56,834 bases of DNA, from positions 1 through 56,834 of the forward strand of contig CAYXNR010000010.1 in the NCBI GenBank assembly GCA_964466595.1, read 5' to 3'. The translations under genes were made by a program, and so were the position numbers. Below, piece by piece: positions 42,971-50,630 of the stretch. How positions within the stretch are numbered: the stretch's first letter is position 1; the number at the start of each line of letters is the position of its first letter. The notes under the pieces are model-generated. The model was not told the DNA's origin. It saw nothing but the letters and a program-made list of their open reading frames with translations, and made no database searches. Origin of the DNA: JABDGC01 sp964466595. GTDB taxonomy: Bacteria; Pseudomonadota; Gammaproteobacteria; DSM-16500.

Positions 42971-43666
42971 TTAAGAAATTTTCACAAAAAGATAAACTGT
43001 AGGCTTTCCTGGAGCCCCATTTGTCTTTTCTATCCACGCCTCACTAATTCGATTTGCATTTAACCAATCGCGAAAAGTTGGGATAAGAGCCCTGGTAACG
43101 TATCCTATCAGTTTCCTATTAACTATAATGCGGATTGCGTCTTCTTGAATTTCTTGATTAAATTCGTTTTCAAAAATAGCAACATCTCCAATACCAATCT
43201 CAAAGTTATGAGACTGCTGAAGCTGCCGATATCCTGCGGCCTCTAATAACATTTCACAAGGCCCATTAACATCATCAAAAGGATGTACAATAGAAAAACC
43301 ATCTGTTGGTAGCCTTGCCCCCGAGTACCCTAGCAATGCAAAGTCACTTAACTCTACATCAGGCTTAAGCCTCAATCCTTCTAAATATTGCTTAAAATCA
43401 CCCCTAGCCCTGGGAGGCAAACGACGCATAAATGCATCTAACACATTATGGTGAGCATTATTTATATCCTGAAAGGCGGGATATCCAGAAAAACCTTTCT
43501 TCTGAGCATCAACAAAATCCTTGGTGCCGCACAAATAGCTTAAACTAACATCTTCCCCAACTCGGTTAAGTTCAGCAACAATATATCGAGTACGACAACG
43601 CTCATCAGCTGATCGCCAAGTAAGCAACAACTTCTTCGGTTCTATGATATGTTCTATAAAGTGCAT
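42971..43666 (-). CDS. HipA-N-like plus HIRAN-like domain protein
   Basis: 231 aa. Residues about 10-130 (LLLTWRS...FMRRLPPRARGDFKQYLEGL...LSDFALLGYSGARLPTDGF) resemble the N-terminal coupling subdomain of HipA, the part that forms the separate HipS antitoxin in HipBST systems. Residues about 155-231 (EDAIRIIVNRKLIGYVTRA) resemble a HIRAN domain, which binds DNA 3' ends in HLTF. Both are by-eye calls. It starts 2 nt after the kinase gene stops, as last gene of a three-gene operon. Confidence 0.65.
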   Translation of the reverse strand: MHFIEHIIEPKKLLLTWRSADERCRTRYIVAELNRVGEDVSLSYLCGTKDFVDAQKKGFSGYPAFQDINNAHHNVLDAFMRRLPPRARGDFKQYLEGLRLKPDVELSDFALLGYSGARLPTDGFSIVHPFDDVNGPCEMLLEAAGYRQLQQSHNFEIGIGDVAIFENEFNQEIQEDAIRIIVNRKLIGYVTRALIPTFRDWLNANRISEAWIEKTNGAPGKPTVYLFVKIS

Positions 43667-43668
43667 AA

Positions 43669-44658
43669 CTATATCTCTAGATCATTTATCAGGCGACCAC
43701 AACGGAATTCGACCAACTTTAACACAAAAGACGCTCTTTCAGCGCTCAGTTTAACAGGTACTTCAAGTCGTGTTAACTTATTTAATACATCTTTAAAAGC
43801 AATAAAATCAATATATTTTAAGCAGTCGAGCATTATTTCACGAGTTTCAGGATATTTTTCATTTAACCTTTTAAGCATCTCTTCATGTCCCATTCGTTTT
43901 GCATCACTCAACGACCATTTCATATGATGCCGCCCTTTTCGGAAATATTTTTCAAATTTTTTAATGTCATCATAATCTCTAAATTTGCTGGATAATATGC
44001 TATACCCCATGCTTGTTCCATTATCAAAAACAGGAGCCATACGAATTTCTTTTGGTATCTCCTCTAATTCGCCTTGCTCTGTAAATGTGAATTTTTCTAT
44101 TATGCCCCAATTATCTTGATGGCGATCAGTATTCCCAATCAATGCATCAAAAACAAATGCCTTGGCCCAATACTCTTTCCAATTTTCAGTAAAAAAAGGA
44201 AATTTAATCTGCAGGTCTTGCAGAATCTTCATTACAGTTTCAAAGTTATGTTGCTCTCCTGTTTTTCGATCAAAATTGGCTATGTACTGTTGGCAAAAGT
44301 CGCCCCCAGGTGTATATATCTGCGTCCCTGACTGTGGAAAATAAAACCATTCAATTAATGCCCCTGATTGCTGTTCCTTTTTATCAAACGCAGCAAAAGC
44401 TGGCGGGACTGGCACTTTCATTTGGCAGCCTAAGTGATAAGCAATAATTTCCATCCAAAATTGCTCAGGATAGCGAAGGGTCGATCTTTTAAAAAGATAA
44501 CGATGTCCTGATAACAAAAATGGAAAAGGCTCCTTAGATGGGCAAAATACTAATGTCTTATCTCTAGCCCCTTCAGGATATTGTGCAAATTCTTCGTCCC
44601 TTTGCCAATCAGTAATATCCACTGCCTGCTTAAGAGAAGCTATATTCTTTGCTTCCAT
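43669..44658 (-). CDS. HipA-like kinase lacking the HipA N-terminal subdomain
   Basis: 329 aa of the HipA/PI3K-like kinase fold. The ATP lysine is likely K57 in HRYLFKRS, with E70 in FWMEIIAYHLG. The catalytic loop is GNTDRHQDNWG (N176, D178, H180, D182, N183), and the metal-binding VFDNGTS has D212. All expected kinase residues are present, so it is probably active. The N-terminal part is too short for the usual coupling subdomain, which appears in the next gene instead. Starts 13 nt after the recombinase stops. Confidence 0.78.
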   Translation of the reverse strand: MEAKNIASLKQAVDITDWQRDEEFAQYPEGARDKTLVFCPSKEPFPFLLSGHRYLFKRSTLRYPEQFWMEIIAYHLGCQMKVPVPPAFAAFDKKEQQSGALIEWFYFPQSGTQIYTPGGDFCQQYIANFDRKTGEQHNFETVMKILQDLQIKFPFFTENWKEYWAKAFVFDALIGNTDRHQDNWGIIEKFTFTEQGELEEIPKEIRMAPVFDNGTSMGYSILSSKFRDYDDIKKFEKYFRKGRHHMKWSLSDAKRMGHEEMLKRLNEKYPETREIMLDCLKYIDFIAFKDVLNKLTRLEVPVKLSAERASFVLKLVEFRCGRLINDLEI

Positions 44659-44671
44659 TGAACTACCTTAA

Positions 44672-45637
44672 TTATAAGAATTTCTCACCCGCATGATTCT
44701 CAAACAGCTTAGATTCTCTCACATAACCCATAACTGTTTCTGGTTTCTTATGACGAGACACTTCCATCAATTTAAAAAGATCAGCGCCAGCCGCAGCACC
44801 AGACGTGATAAAACCGGAGCGAAGGCTATGCCCACTAAAATCCCCCACCGTTAACCCAGCTTTTTTAGCATAATTTTTTACTATATTAGCTACGCTTCGG
44901 TCAGTAAGAGAAACAGCTCCTATAGCCCCCCATTGAGAAATGGGCCTAAAAATATAGCCCTCATTAATATCAGCCTCCTTCAACCATGTATAGAGTGCAT
45001 CAACCGCCCGAAGCCGACTGCCATTTAAGATGGCAACTACTTGCCCATATCCTTCTTGATCAGTCTTCGACCTGCGAATAGTAACCTTTACCCCCTCAGC
45101 GGTTCGCTCAATATCGCTAATTTTGATAGCAACAAGCTCAGAACGACGAAATGCCCCTGAAAACCCCAACAATAAAATAGCTTTATCACGAAGACCAACA
45201 AGAGTAGATGAGCAATGCTTTACCATCGCCTCTAAACGCTCCACAGTAATAGGCGCTTTCTTTTTGGGAGCAGCCCCTATTTCCCGTTTAATTCCTTTTA
45301 AAACCGCTTTTACCGCCTTGTGTTGCGTAGGGCTTTCATATCCCCTACTTTCATGCGCCAATTTAATCGAGGCGAGCCTACGAATAAGTGTCGCGGGTTT
45401 AATCCCTGCTTTAGCTTGCATACTTAGAAAACTGGCAATTATTTCGGGAGTAGATGGCAATGGCATACAACCCTGAGATTCACACCAGTGAGAATAAATT
45501 GCCCAGTCGCTTTTATAAAGCCTTCGAGTACTGGGAGCCAATGCTTGCTCAATATAACTCTTGGTTAAATTACTTACAGTACTTAACTCAGTAATTCTTA
45601 CATCGACACTTTGGAGGACCTCATTTTGATTGCTCAT
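44672..45637 (-). CDS. Second tyrosine recombinase, operon with the HipA-like kinase
   Basis: 321 aa with a SAM-like core-binding domain (about 25-120) and a complete catalytic domain: R164 (GAFRRSELV), K191 (SKTD), H270/R273 (GHSLRSG), H296 (SRHKKPE) and nucleophile Y305 (VMGYVR). It is unlike the P4-type integrase at the right end and has no DUF4102 arm-binding domain. Its own attachment sites are not visible. Leads the recombinase-kinase-HIRAN operon. Confidence 0.9.
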   Translation of the reverse strand: MSNQNEVLQSVDVRITELSTVSNLTKSYIEQALAPSTRRLYKSDWAIYSHWCESQGCMPLPSTPEIIASFLSMQAKAGIKPATLIRRLASIKLAHESRGYESPTQHKAVKAVLKGIKREIGAAPKKKAPITVERLEAMVKHCSSTLVGLRDKAILLLGFSGAFRRSELVAIKISDIERTAEGVKVTIRRSKTDQEGYGQVVAILNGSRLRAVDALYTWLKEADINEGYIFRPISQWGAIGAVSLTDRSVANIVKNYAKKAGLTVGDFSGHSLRSGFITSGAAAGADLFKLMEVSRHKKPETVMGYVRESKLFENHAGEKFL

Positions 45638-45834
45638 AATTTAGCCTAAATTAACTTCCGAGAATAGTATTTATCGGAAATAATACAGGACATTCTATAA
45701 AATGCAAGAAAATGATCTAACAATTTCATTTATAGGTCTAAAAATACACAACAATATAAATCTGTTTATATGTTTGACTAAAAAGTTATTAAAGGATAAT
45801 ATTTGCCCTTATTATTTTATTTATTATAACTTCA

Positions 45835-46302
45835 ATGAAAGCACACAAAAAAATCCTCGCCCTTAGTATAAATTCAAAAACAGTCCTCTTTTGTCTCCTG
45901 ATCGTGATTGGGTATCTTGTTTGGGATAAATTCAATACTCAATCGCAAATTGCAGCCAAGAAAAAAAATGAACTCATAGCGTATTCTATTTGCGTGGGAC
46001 GCGCAGAAGATAACTACCAATACAACTGGGCATATGCTTGCATGAAAAATGCTGAAACATTAAATAAAGAATTAAAAGCCTGTAAAAAATTAGCTGCGGC
46101 ACATGCTCGCTATTTTGCATCCCCATACATCAGCTATGAAAGATTGTTAAGTTATGGAGTTGCACAATGTGAGAATACCTATGGAAACGAATCTTATAAA
46201 AAAGCTGACTGTTTACTTCCCAGTCATCAGGCTGATTCTTTCAATACCAAGTTAAGAGAAGATAAACAGAATTGTGCTTATTCAAGCAAAATTGCGCATT
46301 AA
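45835..46302 (+). CDS. Membrane-anchored hypothetical protein
   Basis: 155 aa. Short basic cytosolic start, one membrane helix (about 16-29, TVLFCLLIVIGYLVW), then a soluble helical domain with about seven cysteines, probably periplasmic. No family recognised. Divergent from the recombinase operon across a 197-bp AT-rich gap. Confidence 0.6.
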   Translation: MKAHKKILALSINSKTVLFCLLIVIGYLVWDKFNTQSQIAAKKKNELIAYSICVGRAEDNYQYNWAYACMKNAETLNKELKACKKLAAAHARYFASPYISYERLLSYGVAQCENTYGNESYKKADCLLPSHQADSFNTKLREDKQNCAYSSKIAH

Positions 46303-46367
46303 TACCGCCATAACCTCTCGGGATCGCTCAAAATCATAACGAGGGTTGCTTCCTGACTCCGCATTTT

Positions 46368-46574
46368 CTATAAGTTTTTTAACGACCGCTTGCATTGCGT
46401 AATGTAACGAGACATAAATATGATATCTTGGTCATATCGCCCGTGCTTCCTAGCATTAAACCTTGAAATGGCTTTTCCGGCGAGGCTTTTTACACCAGCC
46501 AGCTTCCACGGCTTCCACTGGTGGATTAATCTTGATTGTCGTTTCCGCCTTTCCTGTGTCCAGCCGTTGTTCAT
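46368..46574 (-). CDS. Small phage-island protein (RQ..LIxxWxPW...GKAxSRxNAxKHG type)
   Basis: 68 aa, start ATG 46574. RRKRQSRLIHQWKPWK, then GVKSLAGKAISRFNARKHGRY fits a common small family in phages and islands, usually reading WxPWxxSTGPKTPEGKAxSxxNAxKHG. The function is unknown. It overlaps the next gene upstream by 119 nt in another frame, so it would be passed over by simple overlap filters. Confidence 0.6.
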   Translation of the reverse strand: MNNGWTQERRKRQSRLIHQWKPWKLAGVKSLAGKAISRFNARKHGRYDQDIIFMSRYITQCKRSLKNL

Positions 46575-47058
46575 TTTTAACCTCCAATAATTCGTTCCCA
46601 GGTTTTAAATAACCCCCATTATTGACCTGTTGATTGAGGGCTATATTTTGTTGCCCTACAATTTGCCTCTGGGCTGGGTACTTTATTGCATCTAATGCTA
46701 ACAATGTTTTCCGCGCCTGACCTTGCGCCCGTAAAGCAATGTCCATATAGGCTCTTAGTCCATCAAGATATTCAGCACGCGCCGCTCTAGATACCATCAT
46801 ATTAAAAATAACGTCCAGCGTTTTAGCCTGGCAGATTAATGTTTCTTCAAGCGTACTCTTATCCCCTTTCCGCGATTCTTCGGCTTGCTCTTTAATTATT
46901 TGATGCAACATTTTCAAATTAAGTTCGTATTGTTCATCTTTTTTCGGATTGGCAAGCGCATCAATAGCCATAACAGCCAATTTTGAGCTATCAGGGTAAG
47001 CTTTTGCTCTTCTAAGAGAATCTGCTTTTTCTTCAATGGATCTTTGATCTGTGCTCAT
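46456..47058 (-). CDS. Conserved phage-island hypothetical protein
   Basis: 200 aa from ATG 47058 (GGGAG, 5-nt spacing). Helical protein with TLICQAKTLDVIFNMMVSRAA, then LDGLRAYMDIALRAQGQARKTLLAL and VGQQNIALNQQVNNG. I recognise the pattern from prophage and island proteins of unknown role. The C-terminal ~40 codons overlap the 46368-46574 gene. Confidence 0.7.
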   Translation of the reverse strand: MSTDQRSIEEKADSLRRAKAYPDSSKLAVMAIDALANPKKDEQYELNLKMLHQIIKEQAEESRKGDKSTLEETLICQAKTLDVIFNMMVSRAARAEYLDGLRAYMDIALRAQGQARKTLLALDAIKYPAQRQIVGQQNIALNQQVNNGGYLKPGNELLEVKNEQRLDTGKAETTIKINPPVEAVEAGWCKKPRRKSHFKV

Positions 47059-47089
47059 AAAAACTCCCATTCAAAATTATGATACCGAT

Positions 47090-47305
47090 TTAAAGATCAT
47101 TCTCCTGCTTAGCCGGCGGTGCTTCGTCTGCTTTCTTTTTATGAGGGCGTATATAAAGCCAATAATCCGGCTCCTTTGGATTTTTCTTGTAGGTATTTGG
47201 CATGACCGTCAGCTGCGTAATACCATTAAGGCCGCCAGAAAGATAAGTGTTTCCGTTTTTGTCTTTGCCTTTCCAAAGGCCGGTTAATTTAATCATATCG
47301 CTCAT
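47090..47305 (-). CDS. Small island protein (KLTGLWKxKDKNGxxYLSG type)
   Basis: 70 aa from ATG 47305 (AAGGA box). KLTGLWKGKDKNGNTYLSGGLNGITQLTVMPNTYKK is a pattern common in plasmids and integrative elements near primase genes. A small beta-rich fold and a nucleic-acid-related role are plausible but not shown. Overlaps the gene upstream by 17 nt. Confidence 0.65.
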   Translation of the reverse strand: MSDMIKLTGLWKGKDKNGNTYLSGGLNGITQLTVMPNTYKKNPKEPDYWLYIRPHKKKADEAPPAKQENDL

Positions 47306-47489
47306 AACGTCTTTTCCTTTTATCTTGGTTTTTGCTATGGTCATTTTCAAATCGGAGACAATCAAGCTCAAAAGCAACATTATCCTGAGCATTTATAAGG
47401 GTAATATACCCGCCATGTCTGCTGATAAGCTCTTTTAAAGTTTTCATTTCATCTCGTAATTGTTTCTTGGTTGGTGCAAATAGATTCAT
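47289..47489 (-). CDS. Small hypothetical protein between primase-helicase and island gene
   Basis: 66 aa from ATG 47489 (MNLFAPTKKQLRDEMK), with AGGTG 6 nt upstream. Helical, ending in a basic tail (KNQDKRKRRYERYD). Overlaps the primase-helicase end (41 nt) and the next gene start (17 nt), the dense packing expected in a phage-like operon. No family recognised. Confidence 0.6.
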   Translation of the reverse strand: MNLFAPTKKQLRDEMKTLKELISRHGGYITLINAQDNVAFELDCLRFENDHSKNQDKRKRRYERYD

Positions 47490-49320
47490 TTGAGACACCT
47501 CTCGTCCGTGAGTAATCTACAAATTGGATTGGTTTATTCTTAGGATGCCCTAAATATTGCAAGGATTTTTTATCAAACCACAGCATGATTTTGCCTTCCC
47601 ATCCATTCTCACGCTGCTTATCACATATCCATAGAGCATCAAGCTCTTCTAACTTTTTTTCTTCATCTACAGTCAGTAAGATGCCGTTTTCTTTTTTACG
47701 AAGCAGCTCTTCCTTTTTCTTATTTCGCCAAACAACAAAGTTACTATCAGCTAAGTCAGTGATAGCACCGGAACCTTTTACGTCCAGCTTTGATGGCGGC
47801 TGCGATTCATCGCTTAATTTCCGTGGGTGAGCAACAATATGCACCTGGCAACTGTACTGGTTCTTGAAATCACAAATTTTTTCGATAAAAGCTTTCTGAG
47901 CCTTAAAGTCTTCCTCATCAATTCCGCACTTCATAAATGAATCAATTATAAAAACATCAATCCCATACCGCTGTCTGGCATATAAAAAGACCTCAAGTAA
48001 ACGGTCAGATTTTGCAGTACCAACCAGATCAAAAAGCCATAACTTATCGCTATACCATTCACAAACGGCTCTAATGTAACCCTCTGTCGGGTCAACGATG
48101 CCCATAGCTTGACGAGTCAACCGCGACAACAGTTTTTTAGGTTTAATCTCAAGACTTGCTATACAAACACGAGCACCTTGCTTCATCATGCTTAAGATAG
48201 CGTTACCGATCATCTGGCTTTTGCCATGACCGTTGATACCGCTCCAAATGCTAAGCTCATCAGGACGAAATAAAATTTTGCCAAGAGCATATTGCCAAGG
48301 CGGGTTATACCCAAGAATTGTGCCTTCTTTCGGAAAAAATTCATTTACTACTTGATCTACAAAATAGCTGGCTTGCTTTAATTCATCGGGGTCAAGCGTT
48401 CTCGCTTCGTCAAAGCATTTTTGTATTTCATCTTTGGTTACTCCTTTCTGTAAGCATTCGTTTGGGTCTTTATAGGGAAACTCAACCACGCGACAACGAT
48501 GTCGCCCTAAACGCCCAATTAACTCTACAACCGCCGACTTCCCTTCATCGTCAGGGTCAAAGCAAAGGTAAATCTCATCAAAAGCAGTTAAACGATCAAA
48601 TTCATTCTCGATCCACTTTTGTTTATCACCGGCACCACCGCCAAACGGCACACTTAACGCCGGAATCCCATACTGGTGCAGGGTCATGGCGTCAATCTCG
48701 CCTTCCGTCAAAGCCACCTTTCTTACAGTTGGCGAAAGTGCCTGCCATCCATATAAACAGGGCTCAGCGCCGGTTTCGGTGTGCATTTGCTTCTTCCCAT
48801 TAGGAAGACGGTCTAAGTGTAGATATTTAACAAAGATAAGCTCATCGTCTCGAAAGTAATTGAAAATAATTTCCCGCCCCTGCTCGCCTACTTTGAATGC
48901 TTGAATTGTCTCAAAGGTAATATTTCTTTTGCGTTGAAGATAATCCATGACCGGCGAGGTCTGTACCAAAGTCACCGATTTTAATTGTGGCCGAGTATAT
49001 TTTTTAGGTTTATACGCCTCAAATTTAGGCGGGTTAATTCCAAGATAGTGCTGCGCCTCTTTTAAGGCCTCTCTAGTGTCTATTCCACGCGTTGCAGCCC
49101 AGAGATCAAGCAAGTCGCCTTTATGCTCTCCAGATGCAAAATCACACCAGATTCCCGCCTTCTCGCCAGCAATCTTCACTTTCAGCGATTCGCCTGGTTC
49201 TCCGAGGATGTTCCCAACACACCATTCATCACCGCTACGCTTACCCTGCGGTAATAAATATCTCGCCACATCTGCTGCTGATCGAGCCAGCATTTCCGAT
49301 ACCTGCTTAAAGCTATTCAC
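47449..49320 (-). CDS. Toprim primase - RecA-like helicase
   Basis: 623 aa from GTG 49320 (GGAGG 9 nt upstream, overlapping the previous stop by 8 nt); an ATG at 49431 would run deep into that gene. Residues about 25-100 are a primase-type N-terminal domain. Toprim has LTEGEIDAM (Glu about 206) and CFDPDDEG (about 253-260). The DnaB/Twinkle-like helicase has Walker A SGINGHGKS (about 360-368) and Walker B VFIIDSF. The layout matches T7 gp4/Twinkle-type replication proteins. Confidence 0.88.
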   Translation of the reverse strand: MNSFKQVSEMLARSAADVARYLLPQGKRSGDEWCVGNILGEPGESLKVKIAGEKAGIWCDFASGEHKGDLLDLWAATRGIDTREALKEAQHYLGINPPKFEAYKPKKYTRPQLKSVTLVQTSPVMDYLQRKRNITFETIQAFKVGEQGREIIFNYFRDDELIFVKYLHLDRLPNGKKQMHTETGAEPCLYGWQALSPTVRKVALTEGEIDAMTLHQYGIPALSVPFGGGAGDKQKWIENEFDRLTAFDEIYLCFDPDDEGKSAVVELIGRLGRHRCRVVEFPYKDPNECLQKGVTKDEIQKCFDEARTLDPDELKQASYFVDQVVNEFFPKEGTILGYNPPWQYALGKILFRPDELSIWSGINGHGKSQMIGNAILSMMKQGARVCIASLEIKPKKLLSRLTRQAMGIVDPTEGYIRAVCEWYSDKLWLFDLVGTAKSDRLLEVFLYARQRYGIDVFIIDSFMKCGIDEEDFKAQKAFIEKICDFKNQYSCQVHIVAHPRKLSDESQPPSKLDVKGSGAITDLADSNFVVWRNKKKEELLRKKENGILLTVDEEKKLEELDALWICDKQRENGWEGKIMLWFDKKSLQYLGHPKNKPIQFVDYSRTRGVSNESICTNQETITR

Positions 49321-50005
49321 GGCCTGCGCCCTCCATAAAACTTGCTGTTGCTGGCTTAACTTTCCTCTGAGAATATTCATACGCCCTTCGTAGCCACGTA
49401 TTAAAAGCCATGTCCCATCGTTTAAACTCATTCCCTTTTGATAAATGATTCTCTTTAAACTTTATAAATTCACTATCAACATCTAAGCCAAACTTCCTAG
49501 CCATTTCCTTATGAGAGTCATTTATCGTCATATCATCGGGAAAAGGAATGTCCTTCTTTTTTCCATGTTTATTATTGCGAGTCATCTTTAAACTCCTATT
49601 GATGTTATTGGTGATGTTATTACTGTTATTAGTGGGGCTATTAGCACCTACCCCAGAGGCTAATAGCACCTGGTTCTCAGTGCTAATAGCCACTAGGTGC
49701 TCAGAGCACTGGGTGCTAATAGCGCCTAGTTTCTCAGTAAATGAATACTTGTTATTTATGCCGCGTCTTCTTTCTACATTGATAAGCCCTTTTTTTTCTA
49801 TTGCAGGGATATATCGTTTGACTGAATCAGAGGACAAGCTGCAATCAATGGCAAGCCTTATAAATGAGGGATTACAATATTTCTTTCTTCCCATATAGCT
49901 TGCCAAGAAAAAGAGAATAAGTTTTTCATAAGCATTAAGTTTGTATTGATGCGATATTTCATTGCGAAGAAATCGGTCAACAAGTACCTGGGATGGTATT
50001 TTCAT
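49313..50005 (-). CDS. Replication initiator-like protein (winged helix + DnaT-like C-terminus)
   Basis: 230 aa. The N-terminal winged helix (about 20-85, LILFFLASYMGRKKYCNPSF...KRYIPAIEKKGLINVERR) precedes a low-complexity linker (about 90-145, Asn/Ser-rich). The C-terminal segment ends DMAFNTWLRRAYEYSQRK, like DnaT/lambda-O-type helicase-loading regions. Its linker DNA carries four iteron-like repeats and an AT-rich stretch, as the origin lies inside the O gene of lambda. It directly precedes the primase-helicase. Confidence 0.75.
   Translation of the reverse strand: MKIPSQVLVDRFLRNEISHQYKLNAYEKLILFFLASYMGRKKYCNPSFIRLAIDCSLSSDSVKRYIPAIEKKGLINVERRRGINNKYSFTEKLGAISTQCSEHLVAISTENQVLLASGVGANSPTNNSNNITNNINRSLKMTRNNKHGKKKDIPFPDDMTINDSHKEMARKFGLDVDSEFIKFKENHLSKGNEFKRWDMAFNTWLRRAYEYSQRKVKPATASFMEGAGRE
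49570..49723. other. Putative replication origin: four iterons plus AT-rich stretch
   Basis: GCTATTAGC/GCTAATAGC cores at 49637-49645 (inverted), 49659-49667, 49682-49690 and 49715-49723. Spacings are 22, 23 and 33 bp, near whole helical turns. The wider consensus is GGTGCTAATAGCNCCTAG. An AT-rich run with repeated GTTATT (about 49598-49632) adjoins on one side. A GTGCTCAGAGCAC palindrome lies between copies 3 and 4. Confidence 0.6.
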
Positions 50006-50220
50006 ATCTGGTTGCTCCTGATTTTCGACAATAAAACCAAGAGACCGCGTTGAGCTTCCTTCGCACTAATATCTTGCGGAAAGCTTAATATTAAATTATG
50101 AATATCGCTCGCTAATGCTGGATATGATTTTTTGATATTGCTATAATTTCTCTGGCTTTCAAGCTTGCTGCGACACATTTTCTCCAACAGAAATGTGTCG
50201 CAATGTTTTCTTGCTCTCAT
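50002..50220 (-). CDS. Small hypothetical protein upstream of the initiator
   Basis: 72 aa, AAGGA box before ATG 50220. Basic N terminus with cysteines, helical C terminus (DIHNLILSFPQDISAKEAQRG). Overlaps the initiator start by 4 nt, so translationally coupled; probably an accessory replication or copy-control protein. No family recognised. Confidence 0.6.
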   Translation of the reverse strand: MRARKHCDTFLLEKMCRSKLESQRNYSNIKKSYPALASDIHNLILSFPQDISAKEAQRGLLVLLSKIRSNQI

Positions 50221-50265
50221 TATTAAAATCCTTTTAAATAATGAAATCTTTAATTAATAAAATTC

Positions 50266-50271
50266 TGTCAA
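50266..50271 (-). promoter_or_regulatory. Putative -35 of the replication operon
   Basis: TTGACA on the minus strand, 46 bp before the start codon at 50220. A clear -10 is not seen at 16-18 bp; several AT-rich hexamers are possible. Confidence 0.35.
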
Positions 50272-50285
50272 AAATATGCGTTCTT

Positions 50286-50507
50286 TTATATTTTTGGGCC
50301 TTGTTTAATTAGCGCAAGAATATCTTCAACCTTCCACACGGTTATTTTTGGACCCAATTTAATCGCCCGGGGGAATCTACCGTCTTTTATGCCCTGCCAC
50401 CATGAGCTTTTGCCAATAGGAATTAGAGGAGGAACAGGAGGGTTAGCTTTTGGTTTACCCAGTATCTGCGAAAGTCGTAGATAACCTGTTTGTGGTAATT
50501 GATTCAT
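50286..50507 (-). CDS. alpA: AlpA-family transcriptional regulator / excisionase-like protein
   Basis: 73 aa with the MerR-like AlpA helix-turn-helix: GYLRLSQILG (about 8-17), then PPLIPIGKSSWWQGIKDGRFPRAIKLGPKITVWKVEDI. AlpA proteins of P4-type islands activate integrase/excision functions. Located between the replication operon and the integrase. Confidence 0.88.
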   Translation of the reverse strand: MNQLPQTGYLRLSQILGKPKANPPVPPLIPIGKSSWWQGIKDGRFPRAIKLGPKITVWKVEDILALIKQGPKI

Positions 50508-50512
50508 ATTGA

Positions 50513-50543
50513 ATTGCCTTAATCTTATTTAGATTAAGGCAAT
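50513..50543. promoter_or_regulatory. Operator-like palindrome before alpA
   Basis: ATTGCCTTAATCT and AGATTAAGGCAAT are exact 13-bp arms around TATTT, starting 6 bp upstream of the alpA start codon. A site this close would affect alpA transcription or translation; autoregulation by AlpA is possible. Confidence 0.6.
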
Positions 50544-50580
50544 CCTACACTATCCATTATCTAAAATATTTCGTGGCCGT

Positions 50581-50630
50581 TATTAGCCTTTATTGACCCT
50601 TATTGGCAGCTATTGGCCACTATTGGGCAC
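50581..50630. repeat. Five tandem 10-bp repeats (TATTGGCNNC)
   Basis: Units at 50581, 50591, 50601, 50611 and 50621 read TATTAGCCTT, TATTGACCCT, TATTGGCAGC, TATTGGCCAC and TATTGGGCAC. One repeat per helical turn places all sites on one face of the DNA. The array covers the stop codon of the gene after the integrase and lies about 75 bp from alpA. It may bind AlpA, Xis or Int. Confidence 0.75.

Noticed and set aside
50581..50630. Decamer array as a CRISPR
   Set aside because: The units are directly adjacent with no spacers and no cas genes are present.
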